DNA from: Vibrio ishigakensis
GTDB lineage: Bacteria > Pseudomonadota > Gammaproteobacteria > Enterobacterales > Vibrionaceae
Assembly (NCBI RefSeq): GCF_024347675.1
Contig: NZ_AP024882.1
Span: 744,001 to 808,000, forward strand
DNA: 64,000 bases
Direction: 5' to 3'
Shown: positions 17,125 through 27,321 of the stretch, in pieces
Numbering within the stretch: the stretch's first letter is position 1
How the letters are laid out: every line of letters starts with the position of its first letter
Made by a program: the position numbers and the translations under genes
Notes under the pieces: generated by a model
What the model saw: only the letters and a program-made list of their open reading frames with translations
The model's database searches: none
What the model was told of the DNA's origin: nothing

Positions 17125-17667
17125 TTAATTAGCTTGCGGTGCAAACTGCTGATACCACTCACTCTCGCTGATCAAATCTTTAGTTGATTCCAAGCGGTCG
17201 ATAAAAGTCAGTCCATCTAAGTGGTCGAGTTCGTGTTGGAAGATGCGAGCTAGAAATCCGTTAAATTCCGTCTCTTGAACCTGTCCTTGCTGGTCATGGT
17301 AACGCACATATATCGTCTTATGCCTTGGGACAAAACCCCGCATACTCGGAACGCTCAAGCACCCTTCCCAACCTTTTTCCATTTCAGAGCTTGCGTGGAT
17401 AATCTCTGGATTAATGATGGCAGTAATTGGCATCAGCGGTGCATCCGGATAGCGCGGATTTGGTTTGGAAGACATGATGAAAATGCGCAAACTCTTATAG
17501 ATCTGCGGAGCAGCGATACCTACACCGCTTGCTTGCTCAACCGTGTCGATCATCTCGGAAATTAACGCTTGGCAGTCGTTCCCTAAAATTTCATCGACCA
17601 CCTGCGCTCGTTGTCTTAAAACAGGGTGCCCTAGCTGAGCGATGTCGGGTTTATTTGTTGTTTCCAT
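17125..17667 (-). CDS. def: Peptide deformylase (additional copy)
   Basis: This cytoplasmic metalloenzyme removes the N-formyl group from new proteins. The 180 residues carry all three signature motifs: GVGIAAPQI, EGCLSVP (metal Cys) and HELDHLDG (two metal His plus the catalytic Glu). The housekeeping def of vibrios is normally beside fmt; neither fmt nor other translation genes are here, so this is probably a second copy. AAGG sits close before the ATG. Paralogues of this kind sometimes confer actinonin tolerance; that is not tested here. Confidence 0.93.
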   Translation of the reverse strand: METTNKPDIAQLGHPVLRQRAQVVDEILGNDCQALISEMIDTVEQASGVGIAAPQIYKSLRIFIMSSKPNPRYPDAPLMPITAIINPEIIHASSEMEKGWEGCLSVPSMRGFVPRHKTIYVRYHDQQGQVQETEFNGFLARIFQHELDHLDGLTFIDRLESTKDLISESEWYQQFAPQAN

Positions 17668-17829
17668 GAGATACCTTGCTTGTCGAACCTGCTAATACCC
17701 TTTCTATCACACCTTGCCCAAACCATTAACCCACTGAGTTGAAGCAGAGGGATTGTGTGTTTGATATAAGGTATAACTTATTGATAAGTATAAAAACGGA
17801 GTAATTGAACGCATATTAACGAACGCCTA

Positions 17830-17857
17830 TTGACCCGAGGATATGAAAATATATTAT
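17830..17857 (+). promoter_or_regulatory. Sigma70-type promoter of metQ
   Basis: TTGACC (17830-17835) and TATTAT (17852-17857) are separated by 16 bases. The MetJ-like boxes start at the next base, an arrangement typical of a repressed met promoter. Confidence 0.6.
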
Positions 17858-17873
17858 GGATGTCTAGACATCT
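17858..17873. promoter_or_regulatory. MetJ operator (two tandem met boxes)
   Basis: GGATGTCT and AGACATCT are adjacent 8-mers matching the met-box consensus AGACGTCT at 6 and 7 of 8 positions. They lie about 33 bases before the metQ ATG. Repression by SAM-bound MetJ is inferred from family knowledge. Confidence 0.72.
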
Positions 17874-17905
17874 ACTGTGTCATTTCTCGTTTAAATGGAA
17901 TTAAT

Positions 17906-18709
17906 ATGAAACTCACTAAAAAAATCACACTACCTTTGTTGGCATCAGCACTTGCATTTGGCTTGACCGGATGCGGAAAACAAGACGAGTCCGTTATTAA
18001 AATAGGTGCCACCGTAGGCCCGCATGCACAGGTTGTTGAAGCGGTAGCGAAAGAGGCTGAAAAGCAGGGCATCAACATCGAAGTGGTCGAATTCTCAGAC
18101 TACATCACCCCGAATGCAGCGCTTGCCGACGGGAGCATCGATCTAAATAGCTATCAGCATCAGCCGTTTCTGGATAACTATAACGATGCCCATAGCAGCC
18201 ACCTAGTCTCTATTGGTCGCTCTATCTTGATGCGTATGGGCGTTTACTCAAACAAATACGACAACCTTGAGTCTATCCCAGAAAATGCTCGAATCGCGAT
18301 TCCAAACGACCCAACTAACGGCGGCCGTGGATTGCTACTACTTGAAGAAGCAGGTTTGATTACCTTAAAAGAGAATGCTGGCTACAGTGCTACCTTGGGC
18401 GATATCGTTGCTAACCCAAAGAACATTAAGATTGTAGAAGTAGATGCAGCTCAACTGCCACGCACGCTAGACGATGTAGATGCAGCGGCAATCACTATGA
18501 ACTACGTGATGTCGTCTGGACTAAACCCTAAAGAGCAGGGTATTTACCTAGAGTCAAAGGATGCTCCTCTAGCGGTAATGGTGGTGGCCTCACGTGATGC
18601 GGATAAAGACAAAGAGGTCTATGAGCAGATCATGTCTATCTATCACTCCAAAGCAATCAATGACTTCTTGGCTAGCACCTTTAAGGGTACGATTGAAGCA
18701 GCAAATTGA
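17906..18709 (+). CDS. metQ: MetQ-family methionine-binding lipoprotein
   Basis: This is the substrate-binding lipoprotein of a D/L-methionine ABC importer (NlpA family). The 267 residues begin with a lipoprotein signal (FGLTGC, Cys22). The domain reads IGATVGPHAQVVEAV, DYITPNAALADG, SYQHQPFLDNY and IAIPNDPTNGGRGL, all hallmarks of MetQ. ATG 17906 gives a proper signal peptide. No metN or metI ATPase/permease gene is adjacent, so it must share a transporter encoded elsewhere. MetJ boxes upstream support a methionine role. Confidence 0.92.
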   Translation: MKLTKKITLPLLASALAFGLTGCGKQDESVIKIGATVGPHAQVVEAVAKEAEKQGINIEVVEFSDYITPNAALADGSIDLNSYQHQPFLDNYNDAHSSHLVSIGRSILMRMGVYSNKYDNLESIPENARIAIPNDPTNGGRGLLLLEEAGLITLKENAGYSATLGDIVANPKNIKIVEVDAAQLPRTLDDVDAAAITMNYVMSSGLNPKEQGIYLESKDAPLAVMVVASRDADKDKEVYEQIMSIYHSKAINDFLASTFKGTIEAAN

Positions 18710-18739
18710 TTTAGTATCGGTCGAGTGAAGAAATAAATT

Positions 18740-18766
18740 AAGGCGAGCTTCCTAGCTCGCCTTTGT
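18740..18766 (+). terminator. Terminator after metQ
   Basis: AAGGCGAGC and GCTCGCCTT form a 9-bp stem with a 6-base loop and a T-rich tail. Confidence 0.8.
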
Positions 18767-18792
18767 TATTGAAGCAGAGCTGGATTGTATAG

Positions 18793-19764
18793 CTACCTGG
18801 TGGCGATAGAGAAATCCAACGCCAACATGTCGTGCTCTAAAATTAACTGAACATTTTTACCCTCTAGGTTTGAGGAATAGATGTTGTAGTCTTCTGACCA
18901 ATAGATCTTTTTGTCCGCAAAGTCGACGGTCATACCCAATATGCCATCTACGACCTCTTCAGGAGCGGTTCGAAGTGTCTTAATCTTGACCTGATTTCCA
19001 GAGATTTTTGCTTTGTAGATGAATCTATTGTTTGAGAAGTAAATGTTCTTACTTTTCGGATCTACTTCCATGTGTTTGATAGAGTCTTCTGTATCGTTAA
19101 AGAAGCCATCGGCGGTTGTAACCTCCTCTACTCGATCAATCTCGGATGAACTTCCTAAGGTTGAACTGATGATCTTTGCATCATCACCAAAGCCATATGC
19201 GAGATAAAACCTATGATTTTCTTCATCCACAAACATAGCCCCTGGTTCACACCCCGCCATACAACCCTCTGCAATGGGGTCTAGGATAAACTCGTAATCT
19301 TCTCCCTCTTGCGGGTAACTGTCATCGCCATTGCCAAAAAACATCTTAAGCACCGAGTCATTGACGCTGCTTCCCACGTAAACCTCGTTTTGATTGCGGT
19401 CTACTGCTATTGGGAGCCTTCCTGCCATTGGAACATAGTTAAACAGTGCTTCTTCCGTGCCATCAGTTTTCACCGTCCATATGCCTTGTGCCGCTGTTGA
19501 GCTAGCCGATACATATACTGTATCTCCAACAACTTCTATAGCTGAACCGCCGTTAGTATCCGCAACCTTGCTCACCTGTTTAGATTCAAGGTCTAGCACA
19601 CTCAGGTGGTTGTACTCCTCTTCACTCGAGTACGTCATCATGTATATATGTTGGGTGTTAGGTGAATTTTTATTGTTTTCTTGAATGGCGCTTTTATCGA
19701 CATTATTTGCACTAGATGAAGCAGAAGTGGCAAAAATTAGGGTGGTAAGTATTAGTTTTTTCAT
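18793..19764 (-). CDS. Exported beta-propeller-like protein
   Basis: The 323-residue protein has a signal peptide (about 1-19) and repeated units of the type NxVYVGSS, NRFYLAYGF, KNIYFSNN, KKIYWSED, which resemble the YWTD/NHL class of beta-propellers. A CMAGC pair near residue 168-172 could form a disulfide. Such proteins usually bind partners rather than catalyse; the function is unknown. The base composition looks more AT-rich than its neighbours, which hints at later acquisition. AGGAGG lies close before the ATG (TAAAGGAGGAT on the minus strand). Confidence 0.65.
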   Translation of the reverse strand: MKKLILTTLIFATSASSSANNVDKSAIQENNKNSPNTQHIYMMTYSSEEEYNHLSVLDLESKQVSKVADTNGGSAIEVVGDTVYVSASSTAAQGIWTVKTDGTEEALFNYVPMAGRLPIAVDRNQNEVYVGSSVNDSVLKMFFGNGDDSYPQEGEDYEFILDPIAEGCMAGCEPGAMFVDEENHRFYLAYGFGDDAKIISSTLGSSSEIDRVEEVTTADGFFNDTEDSIKHMEVDPKSKNIYFSNNRFIYKAKISGNQVKIKTLRTAPEEVVDGILGMTVDFADKKIYWSEDYNIYSSNLEGKNVQLILEHDMLALDFSIATR

Positions 19765-20067
19765 TTTTATCCTCCTTTATTGGAGTGCATATTTATGCTT
19801 GATGTGGTTATTTAAATGTCATGAAAATGTTAATGGCTTGTGTTAGGTGGCGGATTTTTGCTGGATGAAGTGCTTTTAATGAAAATGACATATTTGCTTC
19901 AAGGCAAACTAAGAGGCGCGTTCCATTTCATCTAGATTAGTATTGCAAAATCAATGTATTAGCTTTAAATCGCGCGCGAATGGGATAGAGGAGAGGGTGT
20001 GATTTTTGAGGCGAAAAAAAACGGGCTCCAACTGGAACCCGTTCTGATATCAATTTATGAGTAAAAA
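19765..20067. other. Non-coding region with the gcvP terminator
   Basis: About 300 AT-rich bases between two minus-strand genes. Apart from the gcvP terminator at its right end, and presumably the promoter of the beta-propeller gene, I see nothing definite. Confidence 0.5.
20014..20043 (-). terminator. Terminator after gcvP
   Basis: On the minus strand AACGGGTTCCA pairs with TGGAGCCCGTT (one mismatch), followed by a run of eight T. Confidence 0.85.
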
Positions 20068-22935
<2,868 letters not shown>

Positions 22936-22992
22936 AACTTTGTTGTACCCTGCCTTCTATGAGGCTATGTGTGTTTCCTATTAGACTTTCTG

Positions 22993-23045
22993 CATTCAGA
23001 GCAGGCGATAAAGGTTTATAAGAGTTTTTACCTGTCTTCTGAATG
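22993..23045 (-). promoter_or_regulatory. Structured leader between gcvH and gcvP
   Basis: CATTCAGAGCAGG (22993-23005) pairs with CCTG and TCTGAATG (23031-23045) through a small internal bulge, giving a stem of about 12 bp. It sits 58-110 bases before the gcvP start in the transcript. It lacks the conserved glycine-aptamer cores I know, so I do not call it a glycine riboswitch. An attenuator or stability element is possible. Confidence 0.4.
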
Positions 23046-23050
23046 GCAAG

Positions 23051-23070
23051 ATCCCCGCAAAAGCGGGGAT
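23051..23070. terminator. Intercistronic hairpin between gcvH and gcvP
   Basis: ATCCCCGC and GCGGGGAT form an 8-bp GC-rich stem with a 4-base loop. The T-tract is on the plus side, whereas gcvH reads toward minus, so it is at best a leaky terminator or a 3'-end stabiliser for gcvH mRNA. Confidence 0.5.
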
Positions 23071-23100
23071 TTTGTTAACTTGTTCAATTTGAAGCGAAAA

Positions 23101-23481
23101 TTACTCGTCTTCGATGCTAGCTAGGTAGTCTTCTGCGCTAGTTAGATTGTCTAGCTCGCTTGCATCTTCAAGCTTAACCTTAACGATCCAACCCTCATCA
23201 TAAGAGCTTTCGTTGATTAGCTCAGGGCTGTCTTCTAGCTCTTCGTTGATAGCAACGATTTCACCAGTCACAGGAGCGTAGATATCTGACGCTGCTTTTA
23301 CAGACTCAACTAGTGAGAAGCTCTCACCTGCTTCAACGCTGTCTTCTACTTCTGGTAGGTCAACGAATACAACATCACCAAGCATTTGTTGTGCGTGCTC
23401 TGAAATACCGATAGTAACAGTGCCGTCACCGTTGTCGCGCACCCACTCGTGGCTCTCGGTAAATTTTAGAGTGTTGTCCAT
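23101..23481 (-). CDS. gcvH: Glycine cleavage system H protein
   Basis: This lipoyl carrier shuttles the aminomethyl group between GcvP, GcvT and lipoamide dehydrogenase. The 126 residues match family length, and the lipoyl-lysine lies in the [11 protein letters not shown] segment after [11 protein letters not shown] 23481 is chosen because GGAG lies just upstream and the protein then starts [13 protein letters not shown] as expected. It is divergent from the HTH/cupin regulator, with about 227 bases between the two starts. Confidence 0.97.
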   Translation of the reverse strand: MDNTLKFTESHEWVRDNGDGTVTIGISEHAQQMLGDVVFVDLPEVEDSVEAGESFSLVESVKAASDIYAPVTGEIVAINEELEDSPELINESSYDEGWIVKVKLEDASELDNLTSAEDYLASIEDE

Positions 23482-23708
23482 GATTAAAATCTCCAACAAT
23501 AATCAGATAGAAAGGAATGAGTCTCTTTATGCTCGAAAAATACACCGAGTTGACTCTGTACTCAAGCTGAAATTTCCTATCGGAAACAAAAAATTCAACT
23601 TTGCAACTTATCTCTCACTTATTCTTACCTTATCCTCTTCATCAAAATGGTCTGTTTGTGGCACACTTTCTGACCATAAAAACAGGATTGAACGCGGTGA
23701 AGGAACAA

Positions 23709-24332
23709 ATGAAAGAGACGATTTTGGATGAATATCCATCTCTAACCATAGAGAAATCCTCGGTAGAAAACAGCGTCGAACCATTAAAGTTAGGTGACAA
23801 AATTAAGTCAATTCGAGGCAAGCTCGGGTTGACCCTTGAGGAGGCGAGTCAGCGTACTGGACTGGCTCGTTCGACCTTGAGCAAGATAGAAAATGAGCAG
23901 ATCAGCCCGACCTTCCAAGCGATGCAAAAACTGGCTGTAGGTCTTGAAATAGATATGCCGCAGCTATTCACTCCGCCTAAGAAAATCAAGGCTTCCGGAC
24001 GCAGAGACGTCACCTTGAAGGGAGCAGGGAAATCGCATCCAACCTCTACCTATGAGCATGAACTTCTCGCTACAGAGATGTCTCAAAAGCGCATGATGCC
24101 GTTCAAATCTGTAGTGCGTGCTCGTAGCTTCGATGAGTTCCAAGGCTGGGTTCGTCATGACGGTGAAGAGTTCTTGTTGATACTCGATGGCGAGGTGATG
24201 TTCTACAGCGAATTCTATGAGCCTCTGAAACTGAGTGAAGGCGATAGCGTCTATTACGATGCCAATATGGGTCATGCACTGATTTCGGTAAGTGAAAGCG
24301 ACGCACAAATTTTATGGGTAACCGCGAAATAA
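23709..24332 (+). CDS. XRE-family regulator with cupin domain, likely glycine-locus regulator
   Basis: The 207-residue cytoplasmic DNA-binding protein has an N-terminal XRE-type helix-turn-helix (about 25-80: KIKSIRGKLGLTLEEASQRTGLARSTLSKIENEQISPTF, in pieces) and a C-terminal cupin barrel (about 120-205: EEFLLILDGEVMFYSE, LSEGDSVYYDANMGHAL). This architecture usually senses a small molecule. ATG 23709 has AAGGA upstream; GTG 23697 is an alternative. It lies between divergent gcvH and downstream gcvT, the same order I recall in V. cholerae, so control of the gcv genes is likely but unproven. Confidence 0.85.
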   Translation: MKETILDEYPSLTIEKSSVENSVEPLKLGDKIKSIRGKLGLTLEEASQRTGLARSTLSKIENEQISPTFQAMQKLAVGLEIDMPQLFTPPKKIKASGRRDVTLKGAGKSHPTSTYEHELLATEMSQKRMMPFKSVVRARSFDEFQGWVRHDGEEFLLILDGEVMFYSEFYEPLKLSEGDSVYYDANMGHALISVSESDAQILWVTAK

Positions 24333-24382
24333 AACTCGTTTATTGTAGCGGTTGTGTTAAAAAGCAAAGTTTCCTATAGTGT

Positions 24383-24398
24383 CGGCAATCGTTTGCCT
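24383..24398. promoter_or_regulatory. PurR-type operator upstream of gcvT
   Basis: CGGCAATCGTTTGCCT matches AnGCAAnCGnTTnCnT at all fixed positions but the first. E. coli gcvTHP is a known PurR target. It lies 81 to 96 bases before the gcvT start. Confidence 0.68.
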
Positions 24399-24478
24399 GT
24401 ACTTTTAGGTTAACTCATATATGAACAGTTTGTTACGCCATTTCAGCATATCCGGCGTGGCAAAATTAAGGAGAAATG

Positions 24479-25597
24479 ATGACTGAAGCACTACTAAAAA
24501 CGCCACTGTTTGACCTTCACGTTGAGCAAGGCGCGAAGATGGTTCCATTCGCAGGCTACGAGATGCCAGTTCAATACCCACTTGGCGTTAAGAAAGAGCA
24601 CCTACACACACGTGATGCAGCGGGTCTGTTTGACGTATCGCACATGGGTCAGCTTCGTCTAAAAGGTGCAAATGCAGCTGCGGGCCTAGAGTCTCTAGTG
24701 CCAGTAGACATCATTGATCTAGCTGAAGGTAACCAACGCTACGCTTTCTTCACTAACGAGCAAGGCGGCATCATGGATGACCTTATGGTAGCGAACCTTG
24801 GTGATCACCTATTCGTTGTGGTAAACGCAGCATGTAAAGCACAAGACATCGCGCACCTGCAAACTAACCTGCCAGCAGACGTTGAGCTAGAAGTGATCGA
24901 TGATCGCGCTCTTCTTGCTCTGCAAGGCCCTAAAGCTGTAGATGTTCTAGCTGAGCTAAACCCAGCGGTTAAAGAGATGGTATTCATGGACGTTAAGCGT
25001 ATTGAATTGCTTGGCGTAGAGTGCATCGTAAGCCGCAGTGGTTACACAGGTGAAGATGGCTTCGAGATCTCTGTTCCTAACGAGAAAGCTGAAGAGCTAG
25101 CGCGTCAACTGACTGACTCTGAACTAGTTGAGTGGATCGGCCTTGGTGCTCGTGACTCACTTCGCCTTGAGTGTGGCCTTTGCCTATACGGTCACGACCT
25201 TGATCAAACAACGACGCCTGTTGAAGCAAGCCTGCTTTGGGGTATCAGCAAGATCCGTCGTGCAGACGGCGAGCGCGCAGGTGGCTTCCCTGGTGCAGAC
25301 ATCATCCTTGATCAGATCGCAACTAAAGATGTTTCACGCAAGCGTGTTGGCCTAGTAGGTCAAACTAAAGCGCCAGTGCGTGAAGGCTGTAAGCTGTTTG
25401 ATGCAAACGATGTTGAAGTGGGCGTGGTAACAAGTGGTACTGCAGGTCCTAACGCAGGCAAGCCAGTTTCTATGGCTTATGTTCGTAGCGACCTAATCGC
25501 AGTGGGCACTGAAATCTTTGCAGAAGTTCGTGGCAAGAAACTGCCAATGACAGTAGAGAAAATGCCGTTTGTGCCTCAGCGTTACTATCGCGGTTAA
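24479..25597 (+). CDS. gcvT: Glycine cleavage system T protein (aminomethyltransferase)
   Basis: This enzyme moves the one-carbon unit from aminomethyl-GcvH to tetrahydrofolate, releasing ammonia. The 372 residues are typical length. GLFDVSHMGQ, the GYTGEDGFEIS motif, GLGARDSLRLECG and VGVVTSGTAGP are family hallmarks, and it ends in MPFVPQRYYRG as I recall for Vibrio GcvT. ATG 24479 is chosen over ATG 24476 because AGGAG ends 5 bases before it (only 2 before the other). It is on the opposite strand from gcvH/gcvP. Confidence 0.96.
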   Translation: MTEALLKTPLFDLHVEQGAKMVPFAGYEMPVQYPLGVKKEHLHTRDAAGLFDVSHMGQLRLKGANAAAGLESLVPVDIIDLAEGNQRYAFFTNEQGGIMDDLMVANLGDHLFVVVNAACKAQDIAHLQTNLPADVELEVIDDRALLALQGPKAVDVLAELNPAVKEMVFMDVKRIELLGVECIVSRSGYTGEDGFEISVPNEKAEELARQLTDSELVEWIGLGARDSLRLECGLCLYGHDLDQTTTPVEASLLWGISKIRRADGERAGGFPGADIILDQIATKDVSRKRVGLVGQTKAPVREGCKLFDANDVEVGVVTSGTAGPNAGKPVSMAYVRSDLIAVGTEIFAEVRGKKLPMTVEKMPFVPQRYYRG

Positions 25598-25666
25598 GTT
25601 CTCAATTAGTCCTCGCATTCCCAGTTTATCGGCGGAAAGCGAGGCTAGCTCTTGAGTTGAAATGAG

Positions 25667-25948
25667 ATGAGTAAAGTAATCTTAGAGGGATATATCCTTG
25701 TCCCTGGCAGTCAGCTTGAGCAGATAAAAGTTTCCCTTAAGAAACATATTCAATTAACCCGGCAAGAGCCGGGTTGTTTGGTTTTTGAGGTAACACAAGA
25801 CGACATTGAACCCACGCGCTTTAGAGTGTATGAAGAGTTCGAGTCTGAACAAGCTTTTAATGCTCACCAGCAAAGGGTAAAACAGAGCAAGTGGGGCAAG
25901 GACACAGTCGATGTGGAGCGCCACTACACCATCAAGATAATGGAGTAA
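25667..25948 (+). CDS. ABM-domain monooxygenase-like protein
   Basis: The 93-residue protein is a single ABM (dimeric alpha/beta-barrel) domain: VILEGYILVP, a helix with KKHIQLTRQEPGCLVFEV, FRVYEEFESEQAF and AHQQR. It is a paralogue in type, not a close copy, of the one at 11427. It starts 70 bases after gcvT and ends 3 bases before the FAH-family gene, so it heads or joins an ABM-FAH-GNAT operon. The substrate is unknown. Confidence 0.78.
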   Translation: MSKVILEGYILVPGSQLEQIKVSLKKHIQLTRQEPGCLVFEVTQDDIEPTRFRVYEEFESEQAFNAHQQRVKQSKWGKDTVDVERHYTIKIME

Positions 25949-25951
25949 CAA

Positions 25952-26560
25952 ATGGAAAAGGTGTACTTAAATGGGTCAGCGATAGCGCCAGCTAAGTTGG
26001 TGTGTATAGGCAGAAACTATGTGGAACATATCTCTGAGCTTGGCAACGAGATACCCGACCAGATGGTGGTTTTTAACAAGCCGAACTCCTCCATTACATC
26101 TGTTCTAAAAAGTGGCACTGAAGAGCCGATACACTACGAGGCTGAGCTCTGTTTTGTTATGAAAAACAATGAGTTTGTGGGTGTTGGTTTAGGGTTAGAT
26201 CTAACCAAGCGCGAGTCTCAATCTCGTCTGAAAGCCAAGGGGCTTCCATGGGAGCGAGCAAAAGCCTTTGATGGTTCGGCGCTGTTCTCTGACTTTGTTG
26301 ATTTTTCAAACCTTGATGATCTTAGCTTGGAGCTATATATCGACGATGTGCTTATCCAGCATGGTGGTGTCGAATTGATGATGTATCCTCCTCTGGTTAT
26401 TCAAAAAGAACTTTCTAGCTTTATGAGTCTGCAAGACGGCGATGTGCTTATGACAGGCACGCCAAAAGGGGTGGGTGTGGTGAACAAAGGCTCTACCTTC
26501 AAAGGTAAGGTGCTAGAAAAAGGCGAAACCTTGGTAGAGGTAGTATGGACAGCGCAATGA
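25952..26560 (+). CDS. Fumarylacetoacetate hydrolase-family protein
   Basis: The 202-residue protein is a single-domain member of the FAH superfamily, whose members hydrolyse or decarboxylate acylpyruvates and related diketo acids using Mg2+. Visible are CIGRNYVEH, FNKPNSSI, the metal-binding HYEAELCFV, KAFDGSALFS and LMTGTPKGVG. The size fits acylpyruvase-type (YcgM-like) proteins. It is 3 bases from the ABM gene and overlaps the GNAT gene by 4 bases (ATGA). A second, exported family member lies at 48322. Confidence 0.86.
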   Translation: MEKVYLNGSAIAPAKLVCIGRNYVEHISELGNEIPDQMVVFNKPNSSITSVLKSGTEEPIHYEAELCFVMKNNEFVGVGLGLDLTKRESQSRLKAKGLPWERAKAFDGSALFSDFVDFSNLDDLSLELYIDDVLIQHGGVELMMYPPLVIQKELSSFMSLQDGDVLMTGTPKGVGVVNKGSTFKGKVLEKGETLVEVVWTAQ

Positions 26561-26970
26561 TTTCCATAGAACAGATCTCTTGGCAACAGTCTATAGGCCT
26601 CAGGCACGCTGTTCTTTGGCCAGAAAAACCACCTGAGTTTTGCCATGTCGAAGATGATGAAACTGGCACACACTTCGGCGTTTTCTATGATGCGAGACTT
26701 GTCTGTGTGGCTTCGCTATTTCAAAGTGGAAATTCTATTCGCCTACGCAAGTTTGCCACCGACCAAGATTATCAAGGCCAGGGCATTGGCAGTGCGCTAC
26801 TCGAGCACACGCTCGATTTTGCTAAAGAGCAGGGGGCGAGTAACTTTTGGTGTGATGCCCGCGAAAGCGCGATTCCTTTCTATAGCCGATTTGGCTTTGG
26901 GCCAGAGGGCGAGCGATTCTACAAGGGCGAGGTGCCCTACTTTAAACTCTCGATAGAACTCGAGACTTAA
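26557..26970 (+). CDS. GNAT-family acetyltransferase
   Basis: The 137-residue protein has a GNAT core with the acetyl-CoA loop DYQGQGIGSALL, followed by IPFYSRFGF, a common C-terminal element. The substrate is not evident. ATG 26557 overlaps the upstream stop (ATGA), which indicates translational coupling; an ATG 12 bases earlier is possible. The stop region overlaps the end of a small convergent gene by 4 bases. Confidence 0.82.
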   Translation: MISIEQISWQQSIGLRHAVLWPEKPPEFCHVEDDETGTHFGVFYDARLVCVASLFQSGNSIRLRKFATDQDYQGQGIGSALLEHTLDFAKEQGASNFWCDARESAIPFYSRFGFGPEGERFYKGEVPYFKLSIELET

Positions 26971-27122
26971 CCCAGTACGTATTGCTGAACCACCCCAACT
27001 AAGATGAGTGCGCTAATAAACACCAAGAAAAGGTTTTTACCGATAAAACGGCGCACAACTCCCTGATTTGATGCACCTTTGTCTGTATCACTGCAACTAT
27101 CTTTCCCGCACCCACAACTCAT
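26967..27122 (-). CDS. 51-residue Cys-rich single-span membrane protein
   Basis: A short frame on the minus strand starts at ATG 27122 with AAAGGA about 7 bases upstream. The protein begins MSCGCGKDSC, giving three closely spaced cysteines, then a polar stretch, then one hydrophobic span (about 30-47) ending in QQYVLG. The cysteine head looks able to bind metal or an iron-sulfur centre. A Fur-like palindrome lies 52-73 bases upstream. I know no assigned function; small Cys-rich membrane proteins occur with iron uptake systems. Its 3' end overlaps the convergent GNAT gene by 4 bases. Confidence 0.65.
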   Translation of the reverse strand: MSCGCGKDSCSDTDKGASNQGVVRRFIGKNLFLVFISALILVGVVQQYVLG

Positions 27123-27173
27123 TCGGCTTTCCTTTGATGATTAACTTCAGCGCTCAACTATAACGCATCTGTG

Positions 27174-27195
27174 GTTAATAATAATTATTATCAAC
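27174..27195. promoter_or_regulatory. Fur-like AT-rich palindrome
   Basis: This 22-base inverted repeat has 11-base arms, GTTAATAATAA and TTATTATCAAC, with one mismatch. Its spacing and composition resemble Vibrio Fur boxes. It could serve the small Cys-rich gene (minus) or, less likely, the LacI-type gene (plus, 127 bases away). Confidence 0.5.
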
Positions 27196-27321
27196 TAAAT
27201 CATAGATCCAAGAATTGATACGACACGCTTTTGTGACAAAACTAATCAAGCATCATTGTTTAAAGATGTCTGTCACATGGTAAAGTGTTGTTCGTTATAG
27301 AATTTAGTAAGTTAGCAACAG

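Noticed and set aside
22936..23600. Possible glycine riboswitch near gcvH/gcvP
   Set aside because: Neither the gcvH leader nor the gcvH-gcvP gap shows the conserved purine-rich aptamer cores in the expected order, and no tandem arrangement is visible.
25605..25650. CCTCGC/GCGAGG repeat after gcvT as a terminator
   Set aside because: The loop is long (about 20 bases) and no T-tract follows.
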